Origin: Phytohabitans rumicis
GTDB lineage: Bacteria > Actinomycetota > Actinomycetes > Mycobacteriales > Micromonosporaceae
Assembly (NCBI RefSeq): GCF_011764445.1
Contig: NZ_BLPG01000001.1
Coordinates: 3,906,001-3,970,000, forward strand
Direction: 5' to 3'
DNA: 64,000 nt
Positions 1 to 9,771 of this stretch are shown here, one piece after another (within the stretch, counting starts at the first letter, position 1; each line of letters opens with the position of its first letter). The translations under genes were made by a program, and so were the position numbers. The notes below the pieces were generated by a model. The model did no database searches. It was given only the letters and a program-made list of their open reading frames with translations, and had not been told where the DNA came from.

Positions 1-667
1 AGCGGTGGCGGGGCGAGCCGGACCCGCGGCACGTCAAGGCCGTCGACGCGTACTTCATCTCCGCCGCCGAGCACGGCATGAACGCCTCCACCTTCACCGC
101 CCGCGTCGTCGCCTCCACCGGGGCTGACGCGGCGGCCTGCATCTCGTCCGGAATAGGAGCACTGTCCGGCCCTCTGCACGGCGGTGCGCCCTCCCGGGTG
201 CTGCACATGATCGAGGCGGTCGAGCGCAGCGGCGACGCCGAGGGGTACGTCAAGGGCGTACTCGACCGCGGCGAGCGGCTGATGGGCTTCGGCCACCGGG
301 TCTACCGGGCCGAGGACCCGCGCGCCCGCGTGCTCCGCCGTACGGCCAAGGAGCTGGGCGCGCCCCGCTTCGAGGTGGCCGAGGCGCTGGAGAAGGCCGC
401 CTTGGAGGAGCTGCACACCCGCAAGCCCGACCGGGTGCTGGCCACGAACGTGGAGTTCTGGTCGGCGGTCGTGCTCGACTTCGCCGAGGTGCCGTCGCAC
501 ATGTTCACGTCGATGTTCACCTGCGCCCGGATGGGCGGCTGGAGCGCCCACATCCTGGAGCAGAAGGGCCTCGGCCGGCTGGTCCGCCCATCGGCGAACT
601 ACGTCGGTCCCGCCCCCGCAAGCCCACCGACGTGGAGGGCTGGGACACCGTCCCCCACGGCCTCTGA
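1..667 (+). CDS. Citrate synthase 2, C-terminal part (truncated by window edge, one frameshift)
   Basis: Condenses acetyl-CoA with oxaloacetate at the entry of the TCA cycle. The reading frame is already open at base 3, so the N-terminus lies outside the window. The visible part holds the citrate synthase signature residues: a His in GPLHGGAP, the GFGHRVYR loop, and NVEFW, where Glu stands in for the usual catalytic Asp, as I recall for actinobacterial citrate synthase 2 paralogs. After SANYVGP (about 600-615) the frame loses one base in a C run. The next frame supplies the expected ending PRKPTDVEGWDTVPHGL and a TGA at 665-667. Without that correction the ORF runs on into a hairpin repeat. 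A consensus deletion is more likely than a real mutation. Confidence 0.88.
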
Positions 668-674
668 TAGATGC

Positions 675-1908
<1,234 letters not shown>

Positions 1909-2029
1909 AAGACCGACACGTTGGCGTGGCTTCCCCCACGTGCAGCTTGATCGGCGTACCGTGTGGCGAGGACGCCCCTAGCGTTGCTGGCTGGGGCGCA
2001 GGCCAGCTTAGCGGGACGGAGGCAACGCG

Positions 2030-3103
2030 ATGCGGCCAGTACGCTTCGTCGCCCTCTCCGAGGACGGCCAGGCTTTGGTGCTCGCCGACGAGGTGGGCCG
2101 CTTGCTCGCGCTCCCGCTCGACGAGCGGGTGTCCGGCGCGCTGCACTCCGAGCCTGGCGTGGGCACCGTCGGGCTCGCCGTCGCCGGCTCCGGCGGCGAC
2201 CAGCCGTCACTGTCCCCACGCGACATCCAGGCACGCATCCGCTCCGGCGAGTCCGCCGACGACGTGGCACGCATCGCGGGTGTGCCGGTCGACCGGGTGC
2301 TGCGCTACGCCGGCCCGGTCCTGCAGGAGCGGGCGATGCTGGCCCAGCACGCCCGCCGTACCAGGCTGAAGACCTCCGAAAAGGGCGCACCGCTCGCCGA
2401 GGTGGTCGACGGCCGACTGGCGCAGCACGGCATCGACTCGGAAAAGATCTCCTGGGACGCGTACCGGCGCGACGACGGCACCTGGCGGATCGTCGCCACC
2501 TGGCCGTCGGGCAAGGCGACCGCGCAGGCGATCTGGGAGCTGGACAAGACCCGGCAGATGGTGTCCCCGCACGACGACATGGCGCAGTACCTGTGCGCCG
2601 AGCGGCCCACGCAGATCCTCGGGCAGGACCCGCCCGCCGAGCGGACCGGCCACGGGCTGCCCGGCCCGTCGCGCGGCGAGCCGAGCCGCGGCGGGCACGG
2701 CCTCCCCGCCGCCGCGGACAAGTCCCGCCCGGGCCGCGACCCCATCCGCGCCGGCCGCGACGCGCTGCTCGCCTCCCTCGACCGCCAGGTCGGCACCTCG
2801 GGCCGCGACCAGGGCAGCCCGGCCGCGCTGGGCGGCACCGACCAGAGCCGGCAGCGGCCCGTCTCCGGCGGTGCCGCGGCACTGCTCGGCGGCGGCCAGG
2901 GCTCCGCCTTCGACGACGACTCCGACCTGCCCAAGGAGGTGCCGGCCGTGCCGTCGCTCGCGGTGCTGCGCCCCCGCCGCACCGGCACGGGTGCCGCGGC
3001 CGCCGCTGGCGAGTCGGCCGAGACCGGCAAGCCGCGCAAGCGCCTCCCCAGCTGGGACGACGTCCTCTTCGGCACCGGCCCCGCCGCCCGCGAAACCTCC
3101 TAG
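2030..3103 (+). CDS. sepH: Septation protein SepH
   Basis: Actinobacterial cell-division protein (DUF3071) that binds FtsZ and promotes Z-ring assembly at sporulation or division septa. The 357-aa product has the conserved N-terminal region starting MRPVRFVALSEDGQALVLA, a helix-turn-helix-like stretch SADDVARIAGVPVDRVLRYA near residues 78-97, and a WDAYRRDDGTWRIVATW core. From about residue 205 to the end it is a low-complexity, probably disordered tail rich in Gly, Arg, Pro and Ala, as in known SepH proteins. A strong inverted-repeat element lies 33 bp after the stop and may end its transcript. Confidence 0.92.
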   Translation: MRPVRFVALSEDGQALVLADEVGRLLALPLDERVSGALHSEPGVGTVGLAVAGSGGDQPSLSPRDIQARIRSGESADDVARIAGVPVDRVLRYAGPVLQERAMLAQHARRTRLKTSEKGAPLAEVVDGRLAQHGIDSEKISWDAYRRDDGTWRIVATWPSGKATAQAIWELDKTRQMVSPHDDMAQYLCAERPTQILGQDPPAERTGHGLPGPSRGEPSRGGHGLPAAADKSRPGRDPIRAGRDALLASLDRQVGTSGRDQGSPAALGGTDQSRQRPVSGGAAALLGGGQGSAFDDDSDLPKEVPAVPSLAVLRPRRTGTGAAAAAGESAETGKPRKRLPSWDDVLFGTGPAARETS

Positions 3104-3135
3104 CGCTCCTCCAGCGCCACGCCGCGCCGCCCCAC

Positions 3136-3236
3136 GCCGATCAAGGACTTTCCCGTCGATCAAGGGCATACGGCCGTGCTTTGATCTCTTTTCCACGACC
3201 GTTTGCCCTTGATCGACGGGAAAGTCCTTGATCGGC
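3136..3236. repeat. GATCAAGG palindromic element, copy A
   Basis: The most complete of five copies. Two arms of 33 bp (3136-3168 and 3204-3236) are perfect reverse complements, each with two spaced GATCAAGG units. The pairing continues imperfectly into ACGGCCGTG/CACGACCGT. The asymmetric centre GTGCTTTGATCTC defines a plus orientation for this copy. There are five GATC sites. It lies between sepH and the aldo/keto reductase gene; any reading frame that meets a TTGATC in the right phase stops at TGA. Confidence 0.9.
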
Positions 3237-3268
3237 ACTCGAAGTTGGTGCGTGGCAGGCTGAGTCGC

Positions 3269-4255
3269 ATGGAGTACACCAACCTCGGACGGACCGGCCT
3301 GTCCGTCAGCCGCCTCTGCCTCGGCACGATGAACTTCGGTCCGCAGACCACCGAGCCGGACAGCTTCACCATCATGGATCGGGCGCTGGAGCACGGCATC
3401 AACTTCTTCGACACCGCCAACGTCTACGGATGGAAGACCGGCGAAGGCGTCACCGAGCAGATCATCGGCCGCTGGTTCGCGCAGGGCGGCGGCCGGCGCG
3501 AGAAGGTCGTCCTGGCCACCAAGGTGTACGGCAAGATGGGCGACTGGCCCAACGAGCAGGGACTGTCCGCCCGGCACATCATCCGCGCCGCCGAGGACTC
3601 GCTGCGTCGCCTCCAGACCGACTGGATCGACCTGTACCAGATGCACCACGTCTCCCGTACGACGCCGTGGGAGGAGATCTGGCAGGCCATGCAGACCTTG
3701 GTCGACCAGGGCAAGGTCCTGTACGTCGGCTCGTCCAACTTCGCCGGCTGGCACCTGGCCCAGGCGCAGGAGACGGCCGCGAGCCGGAACTTCCTGGGGC
3801 TGGTCTCCGAGCAGTGCATCTACAACCTGCTGACCCGCCACGTCGAGTTGGAGGTCGTGCCGGCGGCCCAGCAGTACGGCATCGGCATCATCCCGTGGTC
3901 GCCGCTGCACGGTGGCCTCCTCGGCGGTGCGCTGCGCAAGCTCGCCGAGGGCGGCGCGGAGCGGACCAAGAGCGGGCGGGCGGCCGACACGCTGGCCGAT
4001 CACCGCACCGCGATCGAGGCGTACGAGAAGCTGGCCGCCGACCTCGGGCACGACCCGGCGAACCTGGGGCTCGGCTGGCTGCTCTCCCGCCCCGGCGTCA
4101 CCGCCCCGATCATCGGCCCGCGTACGACGGAGCAGCTCGACGCCTCGCTCGGCGCGCTCGACGTCCGGCTGACCGACGACGTCCTCGCCCGGCTGGACGA
4201 GCTCTTCCCGCCCGTCGGCAAGGGTGGCGCGGGCCCCGAAGCGTGGGCCTGGTAA
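3269..4255 (+). CDS. Aldo/keto reductase
   Basis: NADPH-dependent oxidoreductase of the aldo/keto reductase superfamily, probably cytosolic; the substrate cannot be told. The 328-aa protein starts MEYTNLGRTGLSVS at the ATG at 3269 (a longer ORF runs back into the repeat element). The catalytic tetrad is visible: Asp48 and Tyr53 in FFDTANVYGW, Lys85 in VLATKVYGKM, and His126 in DLYQMHH. The C-terminal cofactor segment APIIGPRTTEQL is present. It resembles the YajO/potassium-channel-beta-like subgroup (MNFGPQTTE start, WSPLHGGLLGG loop). It converges on thpR, with only 3 bp between the two stops. Confidence 0.9.
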   Translation: MEYTNLGRTGLSVSRLCLGTMNFGPQTTEPDSFTIMDRALEHGINFFDTANVYGWKTGEGVTEQIIGRWFAQGGGRREKVVLATKVYGKMGDWPNEQGLSARHIIRAAEDSLRRLQTDWIDLYQMHHVSRTTPWEEIWQAMQTLVDQGKVLYVGSSNFAGWHLAQAQETAASRNFLGLVSEQCIYNLLTRHVELEVVPAAQQYGIGIIPWSPLHGGLLGGALRKLAEGGAERTKSGRAADTLADHRTAIEAYEKLAADLGHDPANLGLGWLLSRPGVTAPIIGPRTTEQLDASLGALDVRLTDDVLARLDELFPPVGKGGAGPEAWAW

Positions 4256-4258
4256 GGG

Positions 4259-4822
4259 TCAGAGGGGCCAGGCCGCCAGCCGGTCGTACGTCGGGTGCGG
4301 GCCCTGGTGGCTGCGCATCAGCACCACCTCGTCCACCCTCCACGGTGGACCCTCGTACGCGTCGAGCGCCGCGCGGTCGGCGTCGACGAGTGCCCGGTCG
4401 ATCCGGTCGCCCGGCCGGGCGACGGTCAGGTGCGGCCGGAGCGGCTTGGGGTCGTATGGCAGGCGCTCTCGTTTGAGCTCCCGCCGTACGGACCGGCTCA
4501 GCCCGGCCAGCGCCGGCACGTCACCGCGCACCCCCGCCCACAGCACGGTGAACCGGCCGCGCCCGAACCGGCCGCCCCCGCCAAGGCGCACCTCGAACGG
4601 CGTCGTAACGGCAGCGGCCCGCTCGACGGCTTCCGAAGCAGAGACCAGCCGCTCATCAGGCACCTCGCCGAGGAACGCCAGCGTCACGTGCCAATTCGGG
4701 CGAGGGGCCACCCGGGTGTTGACCCCGTCCCGCGCGGCCGCGCTCACCCGCAACCGGGCCACGCACGATGCAAAGTGGTCCGCCACCGCCTCCGGCGGAT
4801 AAACCGCCACGAAGAGCCGCAA
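4259..4822 (-). CDS. thpR: RNA 2',3'-cyclic phosphodiesterase (2'-5' RNA ligase family)
   Basis: Member of the 2H phosphoesterase family, which opens 2',3'-cyclic RNA ends; cytosolic, with an unclear physiological RNA target. The 187-aa length is typical. The two diagnostic HxTx motifs are HVTL at residues 45-48 and HLTV at 131-134, inside MRLFVAVYPP...FLGEVPDERL and RPHLTVARP contexts. It is the last gene of a minus-strand run (permease, marR, MFS, small membrane protein, thpR), starting 2 bp after the membrane-protein stop, so it is probably cotranscribed. Confidence 0.92.
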   Translation of the reverse strand: MRLFVAVYPPEAVADHFASCVARLRVSAAARDGVNTRVAPRPNWHVTLAFLGEVPDERLVSASEAVERAAAVTTPFEVRLGGGGRFGRGRFTVLWAGVRGDVPALAGLSRSVRRELKRERLPYDPKPLRPHLTVARPGDRIDRALVDADRAALDAYEGPPWRVDEVVLMRSHQGPHPTYDRLAAWPL

Positions 4823-4824
4823 GG

Positions 4825-5289
4825 TTAGTGGTCCTGGCGGCGTAGGGTCAGGCCGGCGGCCTCCAGCTCACCCTCGACGCGTACCCGCTCGATCTCCAGG
4901 TCGACGCCGTCGAGCTGCGCCAGGTGCTCGTCCACGCCCAGGCAGCGGCTGGCCAGCCGGAGCCGGTCGTCGTACGCCAATTGGACGGCCGCGTACCAGA
5001 CCCGGGACTGGGTGGCGACGCCGAGCCGCTGCCGGTCGAGGCGGCGCAGGTCGGCGGCGATCTGCTGGATCGTCGGCTGCTGTTGCACGTCAAGCGTCTC
5101 GATCTGGACGGCGTGCGTGCCCAGCGTCCGGTCGAGGCGCTGAAGTGTCCTGCGCTCGCGGCGGCGGTGCAGGCGGCGCCGGATCCGCTTGATCGGGCCT
5201 TCGGCGCAGATGATCAGAGCCACGGCGCACGGCAGGAGCACCAGCGCTGCGAGCGCCAGCGCCAGCACGAGGACGTGCACGGTGGCCAC
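4825..5289 (-). CDS. Small membrane-anchored hypothetical protein
   Basis: Unrecognised 154-aa protein. One hydrophobic N-terminal segment (about residues 3-28) is followed by a very basic stretch (KRIRRRLHRRRERR) and a helical, charged C-terminal region that could form a coiled coil, so a single-pass anchor with a cytoplasmic helical domain is likely. The GTG start at 5289 is preceded by GGAGGGAC. It sits 11 bp after the MFS gene and 2 bp before thpR on the same strand, so it belongs to that transcription unit. No functional residue pattern was seen. Confidence 0.7.
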   Translation of the reverse strand: MATVHVLVLALALAALVLLPCAVALIICAEGPIKRIRRRLHRRRERRTLQRLDRTLGTHAVQIETLDVQQQPTIQQIAADLRRLDRQRLGVATQSRVWYAAVQLAYDDRLRLASRCLGVDEHLAQLDGVDLEIERVRVEGELEAAGLTLRRQDH

Positions 5290-5300
5290 GTCCCTCCACG

Positions 5301-6584
5301 CTAGGCGGTCCTTTCAACGACCGCCACCCATTTGACGCCAGAACGGCGAAGCCGGAGCCTGCTGCCCGTGTGGCGGAGCTGCCAGGCGAGCGCTGCCGTG
5401 GCGGCGGTGATCGAGATGAGGCCGCCCAGCCAGATGCTCGCGCCCGCGCCGAACCGCTCGGCCACCCACCCGATCAGCGGCGCGCCGACCGGGTTGGTGC
5501 CGAGGAAGACCAGCACCCACAGCGCCATGACCCGGCCCCGGAACGCGGCGTCGACGCCGAGCTGGACCCGCTGGTTGGACGCCTGCGCGAAGTAGACCAT
5601 GAAGAACCCGGTCGGCACGAGCAGCACCACCACCAGCCAGTACGCCGGCGCGAAGCCGACCAGCGTGCCGAGCACCGAGAAGGCCAGGGCCGCCCCGATC
5701 ACGACGTACACGGAAGGGCGCTCGCGCCGCCCGCTGCTGGCCAGGGCCCCGGCGAGCGCGCCCACCGCGAGCGCCGTGGTGAAGAGGCCGAACGAGGCGG
5801 CGCCGGTGTTGAAGACGGTCTTGGCCAGCGCGGCGAGGGTGAGCTGGAAGTTGAAGAGCACCATGCCGATCACCGACATGAGCGCCATGGGCAGCAGCAG
5901 GTCGGGCCGGCGCGCGACGTAGCGCAGCCCGTCTACGACCCGTGCCGAGTCGCGCTCGTCGATCGGCGGCAGCTCGGCCCGGTACAACTCGGCGGGGCGC
6001 ATGCGGACGACGCACAGCAGCGGTGCCACCGAGCTGATCGCGCTGATCAGAAAGACCGGCCCGACGTCGAAGGCGGCGATCTCGATGCCGGCGGCAGCCG
6101 GGCCGATGATGCGGGCGGTGTTGAACGTCGCCGCCGACAGCGACAGCGCGTTGGGCAGCAGCGGCATGCCGACCAGTTCGGAGACGAACGCCTGCCGCAC
6201 CGGGGTCTCGATCGCGTTGGCGACGCCGAGCAGCGCGGCGAAGACGAAGACGTGCCAGAGCCGGACCGCGCCGGTGACCACCAGCACGCTCATCGCGAGC
6301 GACAGCACGCTCCACCCGGCGTTGCCGATGAAGAGCAGCAGGCGCTTGTCGTACCGGTCGGCCAGCCGCCCGGACAGCAGGGTGAGCAGGAGCACGGGGG
6401 TGAACTGGAGCGCGGTGACGACACCCAGCGCGGTGGCTGAGTCGTCGGACAGCTCAAGGACCAGCCAGTCCTGGGCGATGAACATCATCCACACGCCGAT
6501 CAGCTTGGTGAGCTGACCGATCGCGAAGAGCCGGTAGTTGCGGACCGTTAGGGACTGGAACGTCGTGCTCAGCTTCGCCCGCAC
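5301..6584 (-). CDS. MFS transporter (EntS/MFS_3-like)
   Basis: Integral membrane exporter of the major facilitator superfamily, 427 aa with about twelve hydrophobic segments. The loop 2/3 motif GRLADRYDKR (family pattern GxLaDrxgrr) is clear, and the opening FQSLTVRNYRLFAIGQLTKLIG is typical of the MFS_3 exporter subgroup. It lies 69 bp downstream of a MarR regulator on the same strand, behind a strong palindrome. This suggests a MarR-controlled efflux gene, although the substrate cannot be predicted. Confidence 0.88.
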   Translation of the reverse strand: MRAKLSTTFQSLTVRNYRLFAIGQLTKLIGVWMMFIAQDWLVLELSDDSATALGVVTALQFTPVLLLTLLSGRLADRYDKRLLLFIGNAGWSVLSLAMSVLVVTGAVRLWHVFVFAALLGVANAIETPVRQAFVSELVGMPLLPNALSLSAATFNTARIIGPAAAGIEIAAFDVGPVFLISAISSVAPLLCVVRMRPAELYRAELPPIDERDSARVVDGLRYVARRPDLLLPMALMSVIGMVLFNFQLTLAALAKTVFNTGAASFGLFTTALAVGALAGALASSGRRERPSVYVVIGAALAFSVLGTLVGFAPAYWLVVVLLVPTGFFMVYFAQASNQRVQLGVDAAFRGRVMALWVLVFLGTNPVGAPLIGWVAERFGAGASIWLGGLISITAATAALAWQLRHTGSRLRLRRSGVKWVAVVERTA

Positions 6585-6653
6585 TTGGGAGTGCGCCTCC
6601 TCGGGTCACATATGCGTCATCCACAGTGGACGAAGCGACCCGTGGTGGCGCCG

Positions 6654-7085
6654 TCAGGCGCGGGCGAGCTGTCGCAGTATGTCGGCGGCCCGGCGGAGCG
6701 TGTCGCGCTCCTCCCGGGATAGTTCGGCCAGGCGGCTGGCCAGCCACTCGTCGCGGGCCCGCTCGAACTGCGCGAGCACCGCGCGACCGGCTTCCGTGGC
6801 CGCCAGGATGACCTGCCGACCGTCGGTGGGGTGCGGCGAGCGGCCCACGAGGCCGCGCTCCTCCAGCTTCGCGACGATCTTGGTCATCGTCGGTGGCTGG
6901 ACCCGTTCGACGTCGGCGAGTTCCCGAGGAGTCAGCGCCCCGGCCAGCTCCAGGCTGGTCAGCGCGTTGAGCTGGGTCGCCGTGAGGTCACCGACGGGCC
7001 GGGTCTGCCGGACCCGCCGGTTGAGCCTGGTGATCGCATCGCGCAGCAGGGGTGCGAGCTGCACAGCGGTAACTGGCACCGCCAT
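6654..7085 (-). CDS. MarR family transcriptional regulator
   Basis: Winged-helix DNA-binding repressor, 143 aa from the ATG at 7085. A GTG at 7103 would add six residues but lacks a Shine-Dalgarno sequence, whereas GGAG lies 11-14 nt before the ATG. MarR hallmarks are LTATQLNALTSLELAG, the recognition-helix region VQPPTMTKIVAKLEERGLV and the wing HPTDGRQVILAATEAGRAV. A near-perfect palindrome lies immediately upstream (7107-7136). The MFS gene follows on the same strand, so it probably represses itself and that exporter. Confidence 0.9.
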   Translation of the reverse strand: MAVPVTAVQLAPLLRDAITRLNRRVRQTRPVGDLTATQLNALTSLELAGALTPRELADVERVQPPTMTKIVAKLEERGLVGRSPHPTDGRQVILAATEAGRAVLAQFERARDEWLASRLAELSREERDTLRRAADILRQLARA

Positions 7086-7106
7086 CACCGTCCGCTCCGT
7101 CACGAT

Positions 7107-7136
7107 CGTTAGCCTAACTAAGTAGCTAGGCTAACG
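7107..7136. promoter_or_regulatory. Candidate MarR operator
   Basis: Two 14-bp half sites, CGTTAGCCTAACTA and TAGCTAGGCTAACG, separated by AG, are reverse complements with a single mismatch. The palindrome sits 21 bp upstream of the marR ATG and 26 bp after the permease stop, where an autorepressor would bind. Its AT-richness contrasts with the surrounding coding DNA. The link to MarR is inferred from position. Confidence 0.72.
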
Positions 7137-7162
7137 ACCACCGAATATGACTGCGATCACGA

Positions 7163-8575
7163 TCAGAAGAGCAACGTCTCGATCGGGCCGCGCATGAAGT
7201 ACAGCACGAAGAGACCAGCGACGGCATAGAGCAGGGGGTGGACCTCGCGCGCCTTCCCCTTGACCAGCTTGACCAGAACGTACGAGATGACGCCCGCGCC
7301 GATCCCGTTGGAGATCGAGTACGTGAACGGCATCAGCACGATCGTCAGGAACGCCGGGATGGCGATCTCGTAGTCGGTCCAGTCGATCGTCCGTACCGCG
7401 GTCATCATCAGGAACCCGACGATCACCAGCGCCGCGGACGCCGCCTCGAACGGCACGACCTCCACCAGCGGCGCCGCGAAGATCGCCACCAGGAACAGGG
7501 CGCCCGTGACCAGGTTGGCCACGCCGGTCCGCGCACCCTCCGCGACACCGGCGGCGCTTTCGATGTACGACGTGTTGCTGGACACGCTCGCCGCACCGCC
7601 GGCCGCCGCGGCCACCGAGTCGACGAACAGGATCTCCTTGGTACGCGGCGGCTGGCCCTTGTCGTCCAGCATGTTGCCCTCCTGGCCGACCGCCACCATG
7701 GTGCCCATCGTGTCGAAGAAGTCGGTCAGCAGGAGCGTGAACACGAACATCAGCGCGACCAGCACGCCGGCCCGGTCCCAGGAGCCCAGCACGTCGAAGT
7801 TGCCCAGCAGCGACAGATCCGGCGACGCGTCCCAGCTCGAGGGCCACTCCGGCACGTTGAGCGACCACCCGTGCGAGTTGCCGTTCGGGCCGCCGGCCGG
7901 GCCGACGTTCGCGATCGCCTCCACGATGAAGGCGAGCACCGTCGTGCCCAGGATGCCGATCAGGATCGCGCCCTTCACCTTGCGTACCACCAGCAACAGC
8001 GTGCCGAGCATGCCGACCACGAAGACCAGCGACGGCCAGGTCAACAGCACGCCGCCGAGGCCGAGGCTCACCGGCGGAGCGCCGGCCGCACCGTGCACGA
8101 AGCCCGCGTCCACGAACCCGATCAGCGCCAGGAAGAGCCCGATACCGACGCCGATGGCGGTCTTGAGCTGGGTGGGCACCGAGCGGAACACCGCGGTACG
8201 CAGTCCGGTGAGCACCAGGATCGCGATGATCACGCCCTCGATGACCACGAGCCCCATCGCGTCGGCCCAGGTCATCTGCGGTGCTATCTCGTACGCGACG
8301 AGCGCGTTGACGCCGAGCCCCGCGGCCAGCGCCAGCGGGAACCGGGCGACCACGCCCATCAGGATCGTCATGACGCCCGCCACCAGCGCCGTCGCCGCCG
8401 CGATCGCCGGGATCGCCAGCTTCGCACCGTCCCCGTCCGTGGCGCCGGCAAGGATGAGCGGGTTGAGCACGACGATGTAAGCCATCGTGAAGAAGGTGGC
8501 CAAACCACCGCGAATTTCCCGGGTCACCGTTGACCCGCGGGCGGATATCTCGAAGAACCGGTCGAATCGGTCCAC
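7163..8575 (-). CDS. NCS2 family nucleobase permease (AzgA-like)
   Basis: Proton-coupled purine uptake protein of the AzgA branch (hypoxanthine/adenine/guanine permeases), in the cytoplasmic membrane. It is 470 aa, with many hydrophobic segments and the branch's conserved stretches: REIRGGLATFFTMAYIVVLN near the N-terminus, GLGVNALVAYE, DFFDTMGTMV and NTSYIESAAGVAEGARTG. It is the first gene of the minus-strand run that continues into marR, although the intervening palindrome suggests marR also has its own promoter. The upstream 100 bp was checked for a purine riboswitch and none was recognised. Confidence 0.9.
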   Translation of the reverse strand: MDRFDRFFEISARGSTVTREIRGGLATFFTMAYIVVLNPLILAGATDGDGAKLAIPAIAAATALVAGVMTILMGVVARFPLALAAGLGVNALVAYEIAPQMTWADAMGLVVIEGVIIAILVLTGLRTAVFRSVPTQLKTAIGVGIGLFLALIGFVDAGFVHGAAGAPPVSLGLGGVLLTWPSLVFVVGMLGTLLLVVRKVKGAILIGILGTTVLAFIVEAIANVGPAGGPNGNSHGWSLNVPEWPSSWDASPDLSLLGNFDVLGSWDRAGVLVALMFVFTLLLTDFFDTMGTMVAVGQEGNMLDDKGQPPRTKEILFVDSVAAAAGGAASVSSNTSYIESAAGVAEGARTGVANLVTGALFLVAIFAAPLVEVVPFEAASAALVIVGFLMMTAVRTIDWTDYEIAIPAFLTIVLMPFTYSISNGIGAGVISYVLVKLVKGKAREVHPLLYAVAGLFVLYFMRGPIETLLF

Positions 8576-8675
8576 GGAACCTCACCTATGATCATGGATA
8601 TGGTTCCGCGCATCGTCCCAGATCACAGGGGTACCGAGAAAGCACTGGCAGGTTACAAGGCCGTACCCTTGCCAG

Positions 8676-8924
8676 GTGTCTGATCATCACGAGGCGCCGC
8701 CCCGGGTGGAGCCACTCGATCCGCCGATGGTGCCGTTCGCCGTCGCCGGGATCGTGGGCTGGGCGGTGGCCGGCCTGGTGCTGCTGGTCTTCTTCCGGGA
8801 CTGGCTAGAAGAGCACGGGCACACCGATTGGCTCTGGACCTGCCTGGCCGGATTCCTGCTGGGGTTTCTCGGCTTGGCGGTGATGCTCCGCCACGACAAG
8901 AACCGTCGTAAGCGACGCTCCTAG
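8676..8924 (+). CDS. DUF2530 small membrane protein
   Basis: 82-aa protein with two hydrophobic segments (about residues 20-40 and 50-70) separated by a short charged loop and ending in a basic tail (HDKNRRKRRS). Length and layout match the actinobacterial DUF2530 family, whose function is unknown. It starts with GTG at 8676, next to a 6-bp inverted repeat (CTGGCA/TGCCAG), and diverges from the permease gene across 100 bp. It overlaps the 3' end of the convergent DUF3027 gene by 4 bp. Confidence 0.8.
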   Translation: MSDHHEAPPRVEPLDPPMVPFAVAGIVGWAVAGLVLLVFFRDWLEEHGHTDWLWTCLAGFLLGFLGLAVMLRHDKNRRKRRS

Positions 8925-9739
8925 CCGTGGCCGTACGGCTCGCCCGGCTCCGTGGACTCGACCGAGCCGGGCGCGCGGCTCACCGCGACCGACTCGACCT
9001 CGCTGTCGTCGTACACAGTGGACAGCTCGTCGACCGGCGCCTCGGTCTCGCGGATCGCCTCGGAGTGCGCCCCGCAGCCGTGGTCGGCGCTGACCGCCCG
9101 CCCGTCGTCGGGCGCGTACAGATTGCCGCAGACGCCGAACGCCTGCCGCAGCTCACCCGCGAGCGGCAGATAGAACCCGCACGACACGCACCGGGCGGTC
9201 CGGGGCGCGGCCACCGAGATGGGCGCGTCCGGGCCTTGGTCGCCGTCGTACCACCGCTGGGCGGTCTCGCCGCGGCCGAGTCGGGACATCACCCGGGCCC
9301 GGCCGAGGCCGAGCTCCCAGGAGACCTCCTCCACCGCCGGGTCGTCGGAGAGCAGGTACCCGGGCACCAGCCGGTCGTCGTCGGCCGGCGTCTGGAGCAG
9401 GTCGCCCACGCCGAGGTCGCCGGGCTGGAGCCGCTCGTGCCACGGCACCCAACCGGGCGCGAGCATCGCGTCCGGCCCGGGCAGCAGCACCGTCTCGCAC
9501 ACCGTGACGTGCTTGCTCCTCGGCACCCGGGTGACGGTGACCGCCCACCGCCAGCCGCGGTAGCCGGCGAGGTGGCACTCGAAGAAATGGGTGACCAAGC
9601 GGTCGGCCTCGGCGACGACATCGAGGTGTTCGCCCACGTCAGAGGGGTCGACCTCGGTGATGGCTTCGCGGGCCAGGTCGACCGCATCGGCGCAAACCTG
9701 GTCTAGTCGGGCAGCGCGAACGGTGGCGGTCCTGGTCAC
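8921..9739 (-). CDS. DUF3027 domain protein
   Basis: 272-aa actinobacterial conserved protein of unknown function. From the GTG at 9739 it reads VTRTATVRAARLDQVCADAV; a longer in-frame ORF to 9811 would overlap the divergent MFS gene and was not used. Four cysteines in CVSCGFY, VCGNLY and HGCGAHSE form a likely zinc-binding patch near residue 190-235. The N-terminal half (HLDVVAEADRLVTHFFECHL, GWRWAVTVTRVPRSKHVTV) is the conserved core. It diverges from the MFS gene over 32 bp, so they share a promoter region. Confidence 0.8.
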   Translation of the reverse strand: MTRTATVRAARLDQVCADAVDLAREAITEVDPSDVGEHLDVVAEADRLVTHFFECHLAGYRGWRWAVTVTRVPRSKHVTVCETVLLPGPDAMLAPGWVPWHERLQPGDLGVGDLLQTPADDDRLVPGYLLSDDPAVEEVSWELGLGRARVMSRLGRGETAQRWYDGDQGPDAPISVAAPRTARCVSCGFYLPLAGELRQAFGVCGNLYAPDDGRAVSADHGCGAHSEAIRETEAPVDELSTVYDDSEVESVAVSRAPGSVESTEPGEPYGHG

Positions 9740-9771
9740 GCGCCTATTGTTCCACAGGGCAAAATAGGGGC

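Noticed and set aside
8576-8675. Purine riboswitch ahead of the nucleobase permease
   Set aside because: The conserved purine-aptamer loop motifs are not found on the minus strand.
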